Source of the DNA: Marinobacterium sediminicola
GTDB taxonomy: Bacteria; Pseudomonadota; Gammaproteobacteria; Pseudomonadales; Balneatricaceae
NCBI RefSeq assembly: GCF_022343685.1
Contig: NZ_CP092123.1
Location: 868,001 to 932,000, forward strand
Reading direction: 5' to 3'
DNA: 64,000 bases
Positions 48,128-56,249 of this stretch are shown one piece after another. The notes beneath the pieces are model-generated. The model ran no database searches. It had not been told where the DNA came from and worked only from the letters and a program-made list of their open reading frames with translations. The translations under genes were made by a program, and so were the position numbers. How positions within the stretch are numbered: the first letter of the stretch is position 1; each line of letters begins with the position of its first letter.

Positions 48128-48433
48128 GTGAACTGGCTGAAAAAACTGATCCTGACCCTGCTGGCACTGATTGTGATCGGCATAGGCATTCTATTCACCA
48201 TCCATAACACCCAACCGGTGCAAATTGATCTGGTGTTCCTGACGCTGCCTGAAGCCAGTCTTTCTCTCTGGCTGATTGCGGTATTTGTGCTGGGTGGAGT
48301 TTGCGGCATGGTGTTGAGTTCTTTCACTCTGCTTGCGCTCAAAACCCGACTGAGGTCTGCTCGTCGCAAAGAACAGGCGTTCCGTAAGGAGCTTGATCAA
48401 TTGCGCACGGCGGGCCTGAAAAACTCAAACTGA
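48128..48433 (+). CDS. lapA: Lipopolysaccharide assembly protein LapA (YciS)
   Basis: A 101-residue inner-membrane protein with two membrane segments (about 6-26 and 43-68), FTIHNTQPVQIDLVF between them, and a basic cytoplasmic tail (RLRSARRKEQAFRKELDQL). With LapB it takes part in control of LpxC turnover. One base separates its stop from lapB. Confidence 0.9.
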   Translation: MNWLKKLILTLLALIVIGIGILFTIHNTQPVQIDLVFLTLPEASLSLWLIAVFVLGGVCGMVLSSFTLLALKTRLRSARRKEQAFRKELDQLRTAGLKNSN

Positions 48434-48434
48434 A

Positions 48435-49619
48435 ATGCTGTCTGACTACCTGCTGATTGTTCCGCTGTTTCTGGCAGTGGGCGCAGGCTGGTGGTTGGGC
48501 CGTATACAGTCATTGAACCGTCAGGAAGCTGAACCCGCCAACAACCTGAACAAGGAATACTTCATCGGTCTTGATCACTTGATCAACGAAAATACCGATG
48601 AAGCCATCGAAAGTTTTATTCGCGCACTTGAGATCAACTCTGATACGATTCCGGCACATTTGACCCTGGCAAAGCTGTTCCGTCGTAAGGGAGAAGTGGA
48701 TCGCGCCGTTGGCATTCATCAAAAGCTTTTGGCACGTCCCGACCTGCAAGAATCTGACTTTCTCCGCATTCAGATGGCCTTGGCTCGTGATTATGACGCC
48801 TTGGGGCTTCTGGATCGTTCAGAAAATCTGCTGCGAGATATTATCCTGCGTGCCGCTGATGCAGGTGCGCGTCGCAAGGCTCAACTGCTGCTGATCAAGC
48901 TGTACGAAAAGGAAAGGGAATGGCAGCAGGCACTGGATATGGCGCGCGAGCTTCATGGCAGTGACCTTGTTGAGGTTCAGCATGAGCTGGCTCACTACTG
49001 TTGTGAGCGTGCCGAAGTTGTTCTTCGTCAGGGAGATATCGCAGCAGCCGAGCAGTATCTTCGTCAGGCCTTGAGTTATGATCGTGCCTGCTGCAGGGCA
49101 AGCCTTATCAGGGCAAAAATGCAGATAGCACAATCAAACTGGCGTCAGGCGATCAAGTCACTTAAGCAGGTGCTGGAGCAGGATTCACAGTATGTGTCTG
49201 AAACCATTGCGCCTTTGGCTGAATGTTATCGGGCATTGGGGGCCGAACCAGAGTTCGAAACCTATCTGCGCAGGTGCCTGCAACAGGCTCCATCGGCAAC
49301 GGTCATCATGGCTTTGGCTGAGATGATCTGGCAGCAAAAAGATGTGTATGCTGCGGGGAAATTTCTCACGGAAGAGTTGAAAAAGCGTCCATCGATCAGG
49401 GGGTTCAACCGGTTGATCGATATGCATATTGACTATGGTTCCCAGAGTGCCAGACAGAGCCTCAGTGTTTTGCGGGGACTGACCGGCCAATTGGAACTGA
49501 GTAAACCCATTTATCAGTGCGGCCAATGCGGTTTTTCAGGGCGGACGTTGCATTGGCAATGCCCGTCCTGCAAGCAGTGGGGCACGATAGGGCCCATACA
49601 GGGCCTTGAAGGCGAGTAA
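48435..49619 (+). CDS. lapB: Lipopolysaccharide assembly protein LapB (YciM)
   Basis: A 394-residue protein: an N-terminal membrane anchor (about 4-22), then TPR repeats ([26 protein letters not shown] and following) and a C-terminal rubredoxin-type zinc domain with CGQCGFSG and CPSCKQWG. In E. coli it guides FtsH to degrade LpxC and so balances LPS with phospholipid. Length is as in E. coli (389). Confidence 0.95.
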   Translation: MLSDYLLIVPLFLAVGAGWWLGRIQSLNRQEAEPANNLNKEYFIGLDHLINENTDEAIESFIRALEINSDTIPAHLTLAKLFRRKGEVDRAVGIHQKLLARPDLQESDFLRIQMALARDYDALGLLDRSENLLRDIILRAADAGARRKAQLLLIKLYEKEREWQQALDMARELHGSDLVEVQHELAHYCCERAEVVLRQGDIAAAEQYLRQALSYDRACCRASLIRAKMQIAQSNWRQAIKSLKQVLEQDSQYVSETIAPLAECYRALGAEPEFETYLRRCLQQAPSATVIMALAEMIWQQKDVYAAGKFLTEELKKRPSIRGFNRLIDMHIDYGSQSARQSLSVLRGLTGQLELSKPIYQCGQCGFSGRTLHWQCPSCKQWGTIGPIQGLEGE

Positions 49620-49630
49620 GAGATATTAAA

Positions 49631-50356
49631 ATGACCACCGATACCAAACGAATCATTGTCGCTCTCGATTATCCCGATCAGGATGCTGCGTTGCGAATGG
49701 CAAAACAGCTGGATCCGGCATTATGCCGTGTCAAAGTGGGCAAGGAGCTGTTTACCCGCTGTGGCCCCGGAATTGTTGAGGCTTTGCACCGTTTGGGATT
49801 CGAGGTTTTTCTGGACCTTAAGTTTCATGATATTCCCAATACCACGGCGCGCGCCGTACGTGCAGCCGCCGAGATGGGAGTCTGGATGGTTAATGTGCAT
49901 GCGTCCGGTGGTCGTCGCATGATGGAAGCTGCACGCGAGCAACTGGAGCAGGTACAGAATAACCGTACACTGCTGATAGCTGTTACTGTGCTGACCAGTA
50001 TGGAGCGTGAAGATCTGGCCGAAATTGGCCTGGATCTGGATCCTATGGAGCAGGTGGTAAGGCTCGCCAGGCTGACTCAATCTTCCGGTCTGGATGGGGT
50101 GGTCTGCTCGGCACAAGAGGTTTCAGCGATTCGTGAGGCGATTGATCAGCCCTTTGCCCTGGTGACGCCCGGGATTCGGCCTGCCGATGCCGATCAGGGA
50201 GATCAGCGTCGTATCATGACACCGGCACAAGCAATTGAAATCGGCAGTGATTATCTGGTGGTTGGCAGGCCGATTACCCAGGCCGAGTCGCCAGCTGAGG
50301 TTGCTGTGCGTATTCAGCAAGAAGTTTCTGCCGCTCTTTTGGCCCGTAAAGGCTGA
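49631..50356 (+). CDS. pyrF: Orotidine 5'-phosphate decarboxylase PyrF
   Basis: A 241-residue TIM-barrel enzyme that makes [18 protein letters not shown], the catalytic [11 protein letters not shown] with Lys and Asp, and [23 protein letters not shown] are diagnostic. It lies after lapB, as in E. coli. A second weak hairpin, GGCAAG with CTTGCC (50378-50410), follows the gene. Confidence 0.96.
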   Translation: MTTDTKRIIVALDYPDQDAALRMAKQLDPALCRVKVGKELFTRCGPGIVEALHRLGFEVFLDLKFHDIPNTTARAVRAAAEMGVWMVNVHASGGRRMMEAAREQLEQVQNNRTLLIAVTVLTSMEREDLAEIGLDLDPMEQVVRLARLTQSSGLDGVVCSAQEVSAIREAIDQPFALVTPGIRPADADQGDQRRIMTPAQAIEIGSDYLVVGRPITQAESPAEVAVRIQQEVSAALLARKG

Positions 50357-50471
50357 TCAGAGTCAATAACTCACCGGGCAAGGCTTCAGCTTGGGAAAGC
50401 TCTTGCCTATGATGATCCAAGCCGGTCAAGGAATGGCTGGCTTTCTTCCCCTTGAACGAAAGGACTCGATC

Positions 50472-50756
50472 ATGATTAAACGTCTGCTGAGCACAGTGCT
50501 GCTCTCGTCTGCCCTGTTTTTTTCTCCCCTGTCACTGGCTGCAGAACCGGTGGATATCAATACTGCAACTGCCAGTGAGATCGCTGCTGCACTGAATGGG
50601 GTAGGGCCTGCCAAAGCGGAAGCCATTGTTGCCTACCGTGAAGCCAATGGTCCGTTCGTGGCGGTCGATCAACTGAGTGATGTCAAAGGAATAGGACCGG
50701 CCACGGTTGAGAAGAATCGCGAGCTGATTCTGCTCCAGACCGGCGGCTCTCAGTAA
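50472..50756 (+). CDS. Secreted ComEA-like helix-hairpin-helix protein
   Basis: A 94-residue protein with a signal peptide (MIKRLLSTVLLSSALFFSPL, cleavage near SLAA|EP) and a double helix-hairpin-helix unit: VDINTATASEIAAALNGVGPAKAEAIVAYR and LSDVKGIGPATVEKNRELI, split here by a linker. Such periplasmic proteins bind double-stranded DNA and take part in DNA uptake in competent bacteria. The start at 50472 follows AAAGGA; an earlier in-frame ATG has no site and would bury the signal peptide. Confidence 0.9.
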   Translation: MIKRLLSTVLLSSALFFSPLSLAAEPVDINTATASEIAAALNGVGPAKAEAIVAYREANGPFVAVDQLSDVKGIGPATVEKNRELILLQTGGSQ

Positions 50757-50770
50757 AACGATACAGACAC

Positions 50771-50796
50771 AGGGCCGGCATATGCCGGCCCTTTTT
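50771..50796. terminator. Terminator after the ComEA-like gene
   Basis: AGGGCCGGC, loop ATAT... folding to GCCGGCCC, then TTTTT. It lies between this gene and the convergent AEC transporter gene. Confidence 0.85.
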
Positions 50797-50805
50797 ACAT
50801 TCCTG

Positions 50806-51708
50806 TCAGCTGACCTGAAGCGCAAAGGCCAGAGCGACGGGGATGACAACCAGGCTGCTGATATTGCCCAGCAACACGATTGAGGCAACCTGTTGGGGCT
50901 CCTGATTGTAGCGCTCTGCCATCATGTAGTTGAGTACGGCAGGCGGCAGCGCGCCGAACATCAACAGATAGCTGAACTGTATGGGTTCAAGCTGCAAGAT
51001 GGGTTGTAGCGCTAGTGCCATGATGATGCCACTGACCGGAGCCAGCAAACTGCCCCAAAGGCCTATTTTCCAGTTGGAAAAATCGACACTGGTCATCCGA
51101 ACGCCCAATGCAAACAGCATTAACGGGATCGCGATCTGTCCCAGCATGTCAATGGGTACTTGCACAGCACCTGGCAGGGTCCAGTCGAAGGAGCTGACCA
51201 GCAAACCTGCAATGGTCGCAATGATCATGGGCATCCGCAGAACGTTAAACGGATTGGTACGGTGGTCGAGCATATAAATGCCAACGGTGAAGTGCAGCAG
51301 GTTTTCCACCAGGAACAGCACGACAGCAGCCGGCAGTGCCTGTTCTCCAAACGCCAGAACCAGCAGTGGAATGCCAAGGTTGCCGCTGTTGTTGAACATC
51401 ATTGGTGGCAGAAAGGTTTTTACCTGGACACCCAGAAATCGACATAAAGGCCAGATCAGCAGGCCTGAGCCCAATACGACGATCAAAGCGCCAATCGCAA
51501 GGTTGGAATAAGTCGGCAAGTCGAAGGACTTGGCGGACATGACCGAAAAGATCAGCGCCGGACAAAAAACATCAATGTTGATGCGGTTGGCAATTGCCAT
51601 ATCGGTATGCCTGGCCTTGGCATAAAAAAAACCGACACTGACAATGGCTGTCAGAGGGAAAACCGTAAGAAAGATGCGTTCCAGCAGCGCGAGCGAAGTG
51701 CTGTCCAT
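50806..51708 (-). CDS. AEC-family transporter
   Basis: A 300-residue membrane protein of the auxin efflux carrier family, with about ten segments in two inverted halves. Family marks include NRINIDVFCPALIFSVM near the start of the first half and PMMFNNSGNLGIPLLVLAFGEQA with the conserved NSGN. Bacterial members (MdcF, MleP) carry malonate or malate. It is the third gene after dld and usp, controlled from the dld/pdhR region, so a lactate- or pyruvate-type carboxylate is a reasonable guess. Confidence 0.85.
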   Translation of the reverse strand: MDSTSLALLERIFLTVFPLTAIVSVGFFYAKARHTDMAIANRINIDVFCPALIFSVMSAKSFDLPTYSNLAIGALIVVLGSGLLIWPLCRFLGVQVKTFLPPMMFNNSGNLGIPLLVLAFGEQALPAAVVLFLVENLLHFTVGIYMLDHRTNPFNVLRMPMIIATIAGLLVSSFDWTLPGAVQVPIDMLGQIAIPLMLFALGVRMTSVDFSNWKIGLWGSLLAPVSGIIMALALQPILQLEPIQFSYLLMFGALPPAVLNYMMAERYNQEPQQVASIVLLGNISSLVVIPVALAFALQVS

Positions 51709-51720
51709 GAAGATTCCTTT

Positions 51721-51745
51721 GGCTGGCCCCTTCAGCGGGCCAGCC
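51721..51745 (-). other. Intercistronic hairpin between usp and AEC genes
   Basis: GGCTGGCCC and GGGCCAGCC form a 9-base perfect stem with a 7-base loop in the 49-base gap. No T-run follows on the minus strand, so it may stabilise or set the ratio of the two messages without ending them. Confidence 0.5.
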
Positions 51746-51757
51746 CGCCCTCAGGGA

Positions 51758-52246
51758 TCAGATATAGTCTTTACCGGTAGGGACCACATACACGGGGATT
51801 TTGGCGTAACGGATAACCTGATTTGCCGTATGACTGTGATGTCCGAACCTGTTTTCTGCGCCCATGATGATAACATCCGCGCCCAGTTTTTCAGCCTGTT
51901 CAAGAATTACATCTGAATGAGGGCCCTCTGCGACAACGGGAGTGATTTTCGGAGTGCCGTTGTCAGGCAGGATGGACAGTTCATCCTCGATGAACTTATC
52001 AACACGTTCACGCATTTGATCAAGCACCTTGTGAATGCCTTCTTCGTGCATCCTGTGGATCATATCCTCCGGCAGGTAGTTTCGGATCAATGCATGTCCC
52101 ATTTCGCCGATCGGCTCAATGACGTGCAGCATGTGGATATGTGCACCCGTCAGGCGTGCAAGTTGAACGGCGTGGCGGAAAACCGGCCGTGAATAATCGT
52201 CCAGCAGCGTGGTGTAGAGAATAGTCTTGATATCAGGAAGCGACAT
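51758..52246 (-). CDS. Universal stress protein family
   Basis: A 162-residue single-domain Usp: TILYTTLLDDYSRPVFRHAVQLARLTGAHIHMLHVIEP at the start, and VILEQAEKLGADVIIMGAENR near the end. The ATP-binding Gly pattern after MGAENR is altered (FGHHSHTAN), so nucleotide binding is doubtful. Its ATG overlaps the end of dld by 14 bases, so it is translated with dld. Role here is unknown. Confidence 0.85.
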   Translation of the reverse strand: MSLPDIKTILYTTLLDDYSRPVFRHAVQLARLTGAHIHMLHVIEPIGEMGHALIRNYLPEDMIHRMHEEGIHKVLDQMRERVDKFIEDELSILPDNGTPKITPVVAEGPHSDVILEQAEKLGADVIIMGAENRFGHHSHTANQVIRYAKIPVYVVPTGKDYI

Positions 52247-55082
52247 GACAAGTGTCCTCAATAGGCTTGGGGTGTGAGCAACGGTCAAGCAGGTAGACCA
52301 CGGAGCGATATTCAATGCCACTGTGATGGCTAAGGCCTATCTCGCAGGTACGGCTGGTTGAGTACCCTCCACTGCATTGCTGGACCTGGGATTTCAGCGA
52401 ACGCAAAGCGCTCGCATTCAATTCAGGGGTCGAAAAGCCCTTGTCACCCGCAAAGCCGCAACAGGTGATCTGGTCCGGAACGATCACGTTGGTGCTGCAG
52501 GCCTCGAGGATTCGCTTGAGGGCAATATCCTGACCCTGACGCTGGCTGCTGCAGGTAATATGCAGTGCCACCGCTTCATCTATAGGCGTGATCTCGAGTC
52601 TGGGCAATACAAAGCGGTCAAGGAACTCGACACTGTCGAAGATCTGTAGTTCTGAGGGCAGCCCTTCCTGCAAGCGCAAACTGCAGGGGCTGGTGTCCGA
52701 GTAGACCGGGATCTGACCCTGGTTGCTCACTTTCATCAAGTGTATGCCGAGCTCGCTGCGCTTGCGTTCGGCGGCATTGAACATGCCTTTGGACTGAAAG
52801 GGCATACCGCAACACAGGCCCTCCAGTGCATCAGGGAGAATGACCTCAAACCCTGCCTTGCGCAGCAGGTGTATGGTCTTGTCGGCCAGTGAAATGGGTT
52901 CTTCACTGCCACGCATCGGGCCCATGGTACGGCTGGCGCAACTGGGCAGATAAACGACTTTTCCTGCAGGCGTATTGCCGGGTTCTGTAACGGGGAGTGT
53001 CATTTTGGCCGCCGTAGGCATGGCGGGGGTCCACTGCTGGACTCGGTTTCCGCTGAGTCGACGAACACCTTGGGTGATCGCCCCCATGCGGGCAGTGCCC
53101 AGTACCTTGTGTGTCACATCGGCAAGCCTGAAGAGCCCACGGCTGGCTTTCATGACGCCGCCATAGTGCTCGGCAACCCACGCGGCCAGGTTTTCTCTGT
53201 GCTCATGATTGTAGTGCCGTATCAGTCGCGTCAGGTCGCCAGTGTTGATGCCGACAGGGCAGCTGGTGGAGCACAATCCGCAGGCGGCGCAGGTTTCCTC
53301 GCCCTGATAGGCATATTGTTTTTTGAATAACTGCAAGCGTTTGGGGTCATCGCCGCTGCGATCCAGCTCATTGATTTCACGCCAGATCACAATGCGCTGA
53401 CGAGGTGTCAGCGTCAGGTCCCGTGAAGGGCAGACCGGTTCGCAGAAGCCGCATTCAATGCACTTGTCGATCAAGGGGTTCGCGGCCGGCATCGGCTTCA
53501 GGTTTTTAAGATGAACCTTGGCATCATCGTTGAGTATCACGCCGGGGTTGAGCAGTCCAGCAGGGTCCAGCAGAGACTTGATTTCCTTCATCAGGCGATA
53601 GGCATCTTGTCCCCACTCCAGTTCCACGTAGGGGGCCATATTGCGGCCGGTGCCATGCTCGGCTTTGAGTGACCCTCCATATCGGTTGACCACCAGGTCG
53701 GCCACATCATCCATCAAGCCCTCATAGCGGCGTAGTGCTTCATCAGTGTCGAACGACTGGGTGAAGACAAAATGGAGGTTGCCTTCGAGCGCATGGCCGA
53801 AAATAAGTGCTTCAGGATAATCCCAGCGCAGAAAAAGCTCGTGCAGGTCGGCTACGGCATCTGCCAGCTGCTCGACCGGGAAGGCGACGTCCTCAATGAT
53901 CACGGTGGTGCCGGTTTCTCGAACAGCGCCAACCGCTGGGAAGAGGCCCTTGCGGATGGCCCAGTAACGAGCACATTCAACTGGATCGGTGCTGAACTCA
54001 TACGGCTGGCTGGTTGGGAGTGCTTCGATGCTGGCCATGATGGTTTTAATCTGTTGATGCAACTCCGCTTCTGACTCTGCACGCGTTTCGATCAGCAGGG
54101 CTGCAGCATTCTCAGGCAGAGATCTGATGAAGTCGGGCATGCCAGGCTTGTCCTCCACTGAGCGAAGTCCGGCACGGTCCATCAGCTCAACGGCTGCCAC
54201 CGGGGTCGATTTAAGGCGTGCGACAGCTTCGCAGGTGGTGCGAACCTGGTCAAAAAAGACCAGTGCAGATGCCTTGTAAGGATGATCGGGGACGGTGTTG
54301 TAGGTGATGGCAGAGATGAAGCCCAGGGTGCCCTCGGAGCCGATCATCAGGTGTTGCAGAATATCGATGGGGTCTTCAAAGTCGATCAATGCATTCAAGG
54401 CATAGCCGGTAGTGTTCTTGAGCCGATACTTGTGTTCAATCTTTTGCTTCAGTGCACTGTTGCTGCGGGTCAGCTTGGCCAGAGAGTCGAGACTGTCCAG
54501 CAGGGCGTGATGCTGCTGACGAAACTGAGCGACCGAGTCCCGGTCAGCGGTATCCAGAACGGACCCGTCGGACAGCACCATGCGCATGCTGTGGAGTGTG
54601 CGGTAGCTGTTTTGTGCCGTGCCGCAGCACATGCCGCTGGCATTATTGGCCGCAATACCCCCGATCTTGGCCGCATTGATGGATGCCGGGTCGGGGCCTA
54701 TCTTGCGCTGGAAAGGGGCCAGATAGCGGTTGGCGTGGGCGCCGATCACCCCGGGTTGCAGACGGATGGTGCTGGCGTCTTCGCTGATTTCATAGCCTTT
54801 CCAGCCATCTCCCAGCTGGACGAGAACAGAGTCGGTAATGGCCTGTCCGGACAGGCTGGTTCCTGCTGCACGAAAGGTCAGCGGCAGGGCATGTTCATGG
54901 GCCAGGCCAATCAGGCGCACAACTTCTGTTTCACTTTCAACCCTGACCACGATTTGAGGGATCAGGCGATAGAAGCTGGCATCGGTTCCATAGGCCAGCG
55001 TCCTCAAGGGATCGGTAATCAAGCGTTCGGGCGGGATGAAGCTCTGCAGTTGCTGATGGAATGCTTGGAACTCAGGTTTCAT
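52233..55082 (-). CDS. dld: FAD- and Fe-S-dependent D-lactate dehydrogenase (Dld-II type)
   Basis: A 949-residue quinone-linked oxidoreductase. An N-terminal FAD-linked oxidase domain (about 15-480; PQIVVRVESETEVVRLIGLAH, GTSLSGQAITDSVLV) is followed by a two-cluster ferredoxin region (CIECGFCEPVCP, CAACGLCSTSCP) and a C-terminal CCG domain (CCGMPFQSKG, CCGFAGDKGF). This is the layout of Dld-II of Shewanella and pseudomonads. The ATG at 55082 matches the family start; the in-frame extension to 55433 would cross both operators and the divergent gene. It leads the dld-usp-AEC group. Confidence 0.92.
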   Translation of the reverse strand: MKPEFQAFHQQLQSFIPPERLITDPLRTLAYGTDASFYRLIPQIVVRVESETEVVRLIGLAHEHALPLTFRAAGTSLSGQAITDSVLVQLGDGWKGYEISEDASTIRLQPGVIGAHANRYLAPFQRKIGPDPASINAAKIGGIAANNASGMCCGTAQNSYRTLHSMRMVLSDGSVLDTADRDSVAQFRQQHHALLDSLDSLAKLTRSNSALKQKIEHKYRLKNTTGYALNALIDFEDPIDILQHLMIGSEGTLGFISAITYNTVPDHPYKASALVFFDQVRTTCEAVARLKSTPVAAVELMDRAGLRSVEDKPGMPDFIRSLPENAAALLIETRAESEAELHQQIKTIMASIEALPTSQPYEFSTDPVECARYWAIRKGLFPAVGAVRETGTTVIIEDVAFPVEQLADAVADLHELFLRWDYPEALIFGHALEGNLHFVFTQSFDTDEALRRYEGLMDDVADLVVNRYGGSLKAEHGTGRNMAPYVELEWGQDAYRLMKEIKSLLDPAGLLNPGVILNDDAKVHLKNLKPMPAANPLIDKCIECGFCEPVCPSRDLTLTPRQRIVIWREINELDRSGDDPKRLQLFKKQYAYQGEETCAACGLCSTSCPVGINTGDLTRLIRHYNHEHRENLAAWVAEHYGGVMKASRGLFRLADVTHKVLGTARMGAITQGVRRLSGNRVQQWTPAMPTAAKMTLPVTEPGNTPAGKVVYLPSCASRTMGPMRGSEEPISLADKTIHLLRKAGFEVILPDALEGLCCGMPFQSKGMFNAAERKRSELGIHLMKVSNQGQIPVYSDTSPCSLRLQEGLPSELQIFDSVEFLDRFVLPRLEITPIDEAVALHITCSSQRQGQDIALKRILEACSTNVIVPDQITCCGFAGDKGFSTPELNASALRSLKSQVQQCSGGYSTSRTCEIGLSHHSGIEYRSVVYLLDRCSHPKPIEDTCHVAS

Positions 55083-55092
55083 AGATTCACCA

Positions 55093-55111
55093 TAATTGGT
55101 CTTACCAATTA
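55093..55111. promoter_or_regulatory. PdhR/LldR-type operator O1
   Basis: AATTGGTCTTACCAATT, extended by one T/A pair on each side, is a perfect palindrome matching the known PdhR/LldR core of ATTGGT and ACCAAT arms with a 3-base centre. It lies 11 bases before the dld ATG, where bound repressor would block dld. A further ACCA-TAT-TGGT repeat follows at 55112-55122. Confidence 0.85.
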
Positions 55112-55197
55112 ACCATATTGGTTTTGGTGACTTTATGATCAGCACATATTGTCTGTCAATCTTGTAATGTGGATATTTCAATATTGGATACTTGTAA

Positions 55198-55214
55198 AAT
55201 TGGTCAAACCAATT
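55198..55214. promoter_or_regulatory. PdhR/LldR-type operator O2
   Basis: AATTGGTCAAACCAATT, the same arms as O1 with centre CAA. It lies 51 bases before the pdhR start and 104 bases from O1, so autoregulation or looping between the two is possible. Confidence 0.85.
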
Positions 55215-55265
55215 TAGCTTCTTGAGAAGTATCCGGTTATCCACAATCAGGTCATTAATGTTCTT

Positions 55266-56030
55266 ATGGTGTACAAACGCGTCAAACAGCCTCGAATCTC
55301 CGATGTGATCATGCAGCAGTTGGAAACAATGATTCTTGAAGGGGCGCTCAAGCCAGGTCAGCGCCTGCCTCCGGAGCGAGAGCTGGCTGCTCAGTTCGAG
55401 GTTTCCCGGCCTTCTGTGCGCGAAGCCATGCAAAAGCTGGCGGCACGCGGTTTACTGGTCAGTCGTCAGGGGGGAGGCACTTTTGTTGCCGAAGATTTAG
55501 GAGCCGGACTCTCTGATCCACTGTTGGAGTTGTTCAAGTCACACCCTGAATCACAGTATGACTTGCTTGAGTTTCGCCATGCACTTGAGGGTGTCAGCGC
55601 GTACTACGCAGCCATGCGATCTACGCCAGCTGACAAGGCTGCCATTCAGGCTTGTTACGATCAATTGCAGCGATTCCATGAGGAAAAGGCGTTCGATAAG
55701 GAAGTGGCGGCTGATGTGGAGTTTCACCTTGCGATTGCGGCGGCTACACATAATGTTGTGCTGCTGCATATGATGCGTGCCCTGTTCACGCTGCTGCGAC
55801 AGCATATTTGGGACAATCTGGAGCAGATATATCCGAAAGGCGAGATGCGCAGCCGCATCCACGAACAGCACCGCCTGTTGCTTCAGGCCATTCTTGAATC
55901 CAGACCTGAAGCGGCCCGCCAGGCAGCCCATGATCACCTTGCCTTTGTCGAAGAGGTGCTGCTTGAGCAGGGGCGCGAACGAACTCGACTGGAAAGAGCC
56001 TTGAGGCGGTCTAACCTTGAATCAAGGTAA
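55266..56030 (+). CDS. pdhR: FadR-subfamily GntR regulator PdhR/LldR
   Basis: A 254-residue regulator. The winged-helix domain (1-75) has ISDVIMQQLETMILEGALKPGQRLPPERELAAQFEVSRPSVREAMQKLAARGLL split around residue 40; the C-terminal FCD ligand domain (about 95-235) has metal/ligand His and Asp positions in LEFRHALEG, DVEFHLAIAAATHN and HRLLLQAI. PdhR responds to pyruvate and LldR to lactate; both operator types are the same. Position before aceE-aceF favours PdhR, and the divergent dld favours a double role. Confidence 0.9.
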   Translation: MVYKRVKQPRISDVIMQQLETMILEGALKPGQRLPPERELAAQFEVSRPSVREAMQKLAARGLLVSRQGGGTFVAEDLGAGLSDPLLELFKSHPESQYDLLEFRHALEGVSAYYAAMRSTPADKAAIQACYDQLQRFHEEKAFDKEVAADVEFHLAIAAATHNVVLLHMMRALFTLLRQHIWDNLEQIYPKGEMRSRIHEQHRLLLQAILESRPEAARQAAHDHLAFVEEVLLEQGRERTRLERALRRSNLESR

Positions 56031-56050
56031 ATAGCAGTAGAAGTGTCAAA

Positions 56051-56062
56051 ATACTACAGTAT
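56051..56062. repeat. Short palindrome in the pdhR-aceE gap
   Basis: ATACT-AC-AGTAT, 21 bases after the pdhR stop. It shares TACTAC with the larger palindrome at 56127-56141. Confidence 0.4.
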
Positions 56063-56126
56063 AAAGGGTTTTTGTACGCGTTAACCCGTACGTATTGCTT
56101 GGTAATAGACAAAAGTATGGGGCAAA

Positions 56127-56141
56127 TGTAGTATTACTACA
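56127..56141. promoter_or_regulatory. Candidate operator upstream of aceE
   Basis: TGTAGTA-T-TACTACA is a perfect 15-base palindrome about 110 bases before aceE. It is not a PdhR site. The gap of about 220 bases also holds GTACG/CGTAC arms at 56074-56091. No clear promoter could be assigned. Confidence 0.4.
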
Positions 56142-56249
56142 CATAAAACCACAATAACCAGGACAGCTTAGTGTGCTCAGCGTGCAATCCATGCAGAGTA
56201 CGCACTAGTCTTGGCACATCCACGCTTACAAGTGATCGGAGAAGGCAAA

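Noticed and set aside
50378-50410. Nested stem after pyrF as a riboswitch
   Set aside because: GGCAAG/CTTGCC with an inner AGCTT/AAGCT is short and interrupted, with no link to the next ribosome site; it was noted in the pyrF entry only.
55083-55433. 117-codon N-terminal extension of dld
   Set aside because: It would cross both operators and the start of the divergent pdhR, has no flavoprotein similarity, and the family start is at 55082.
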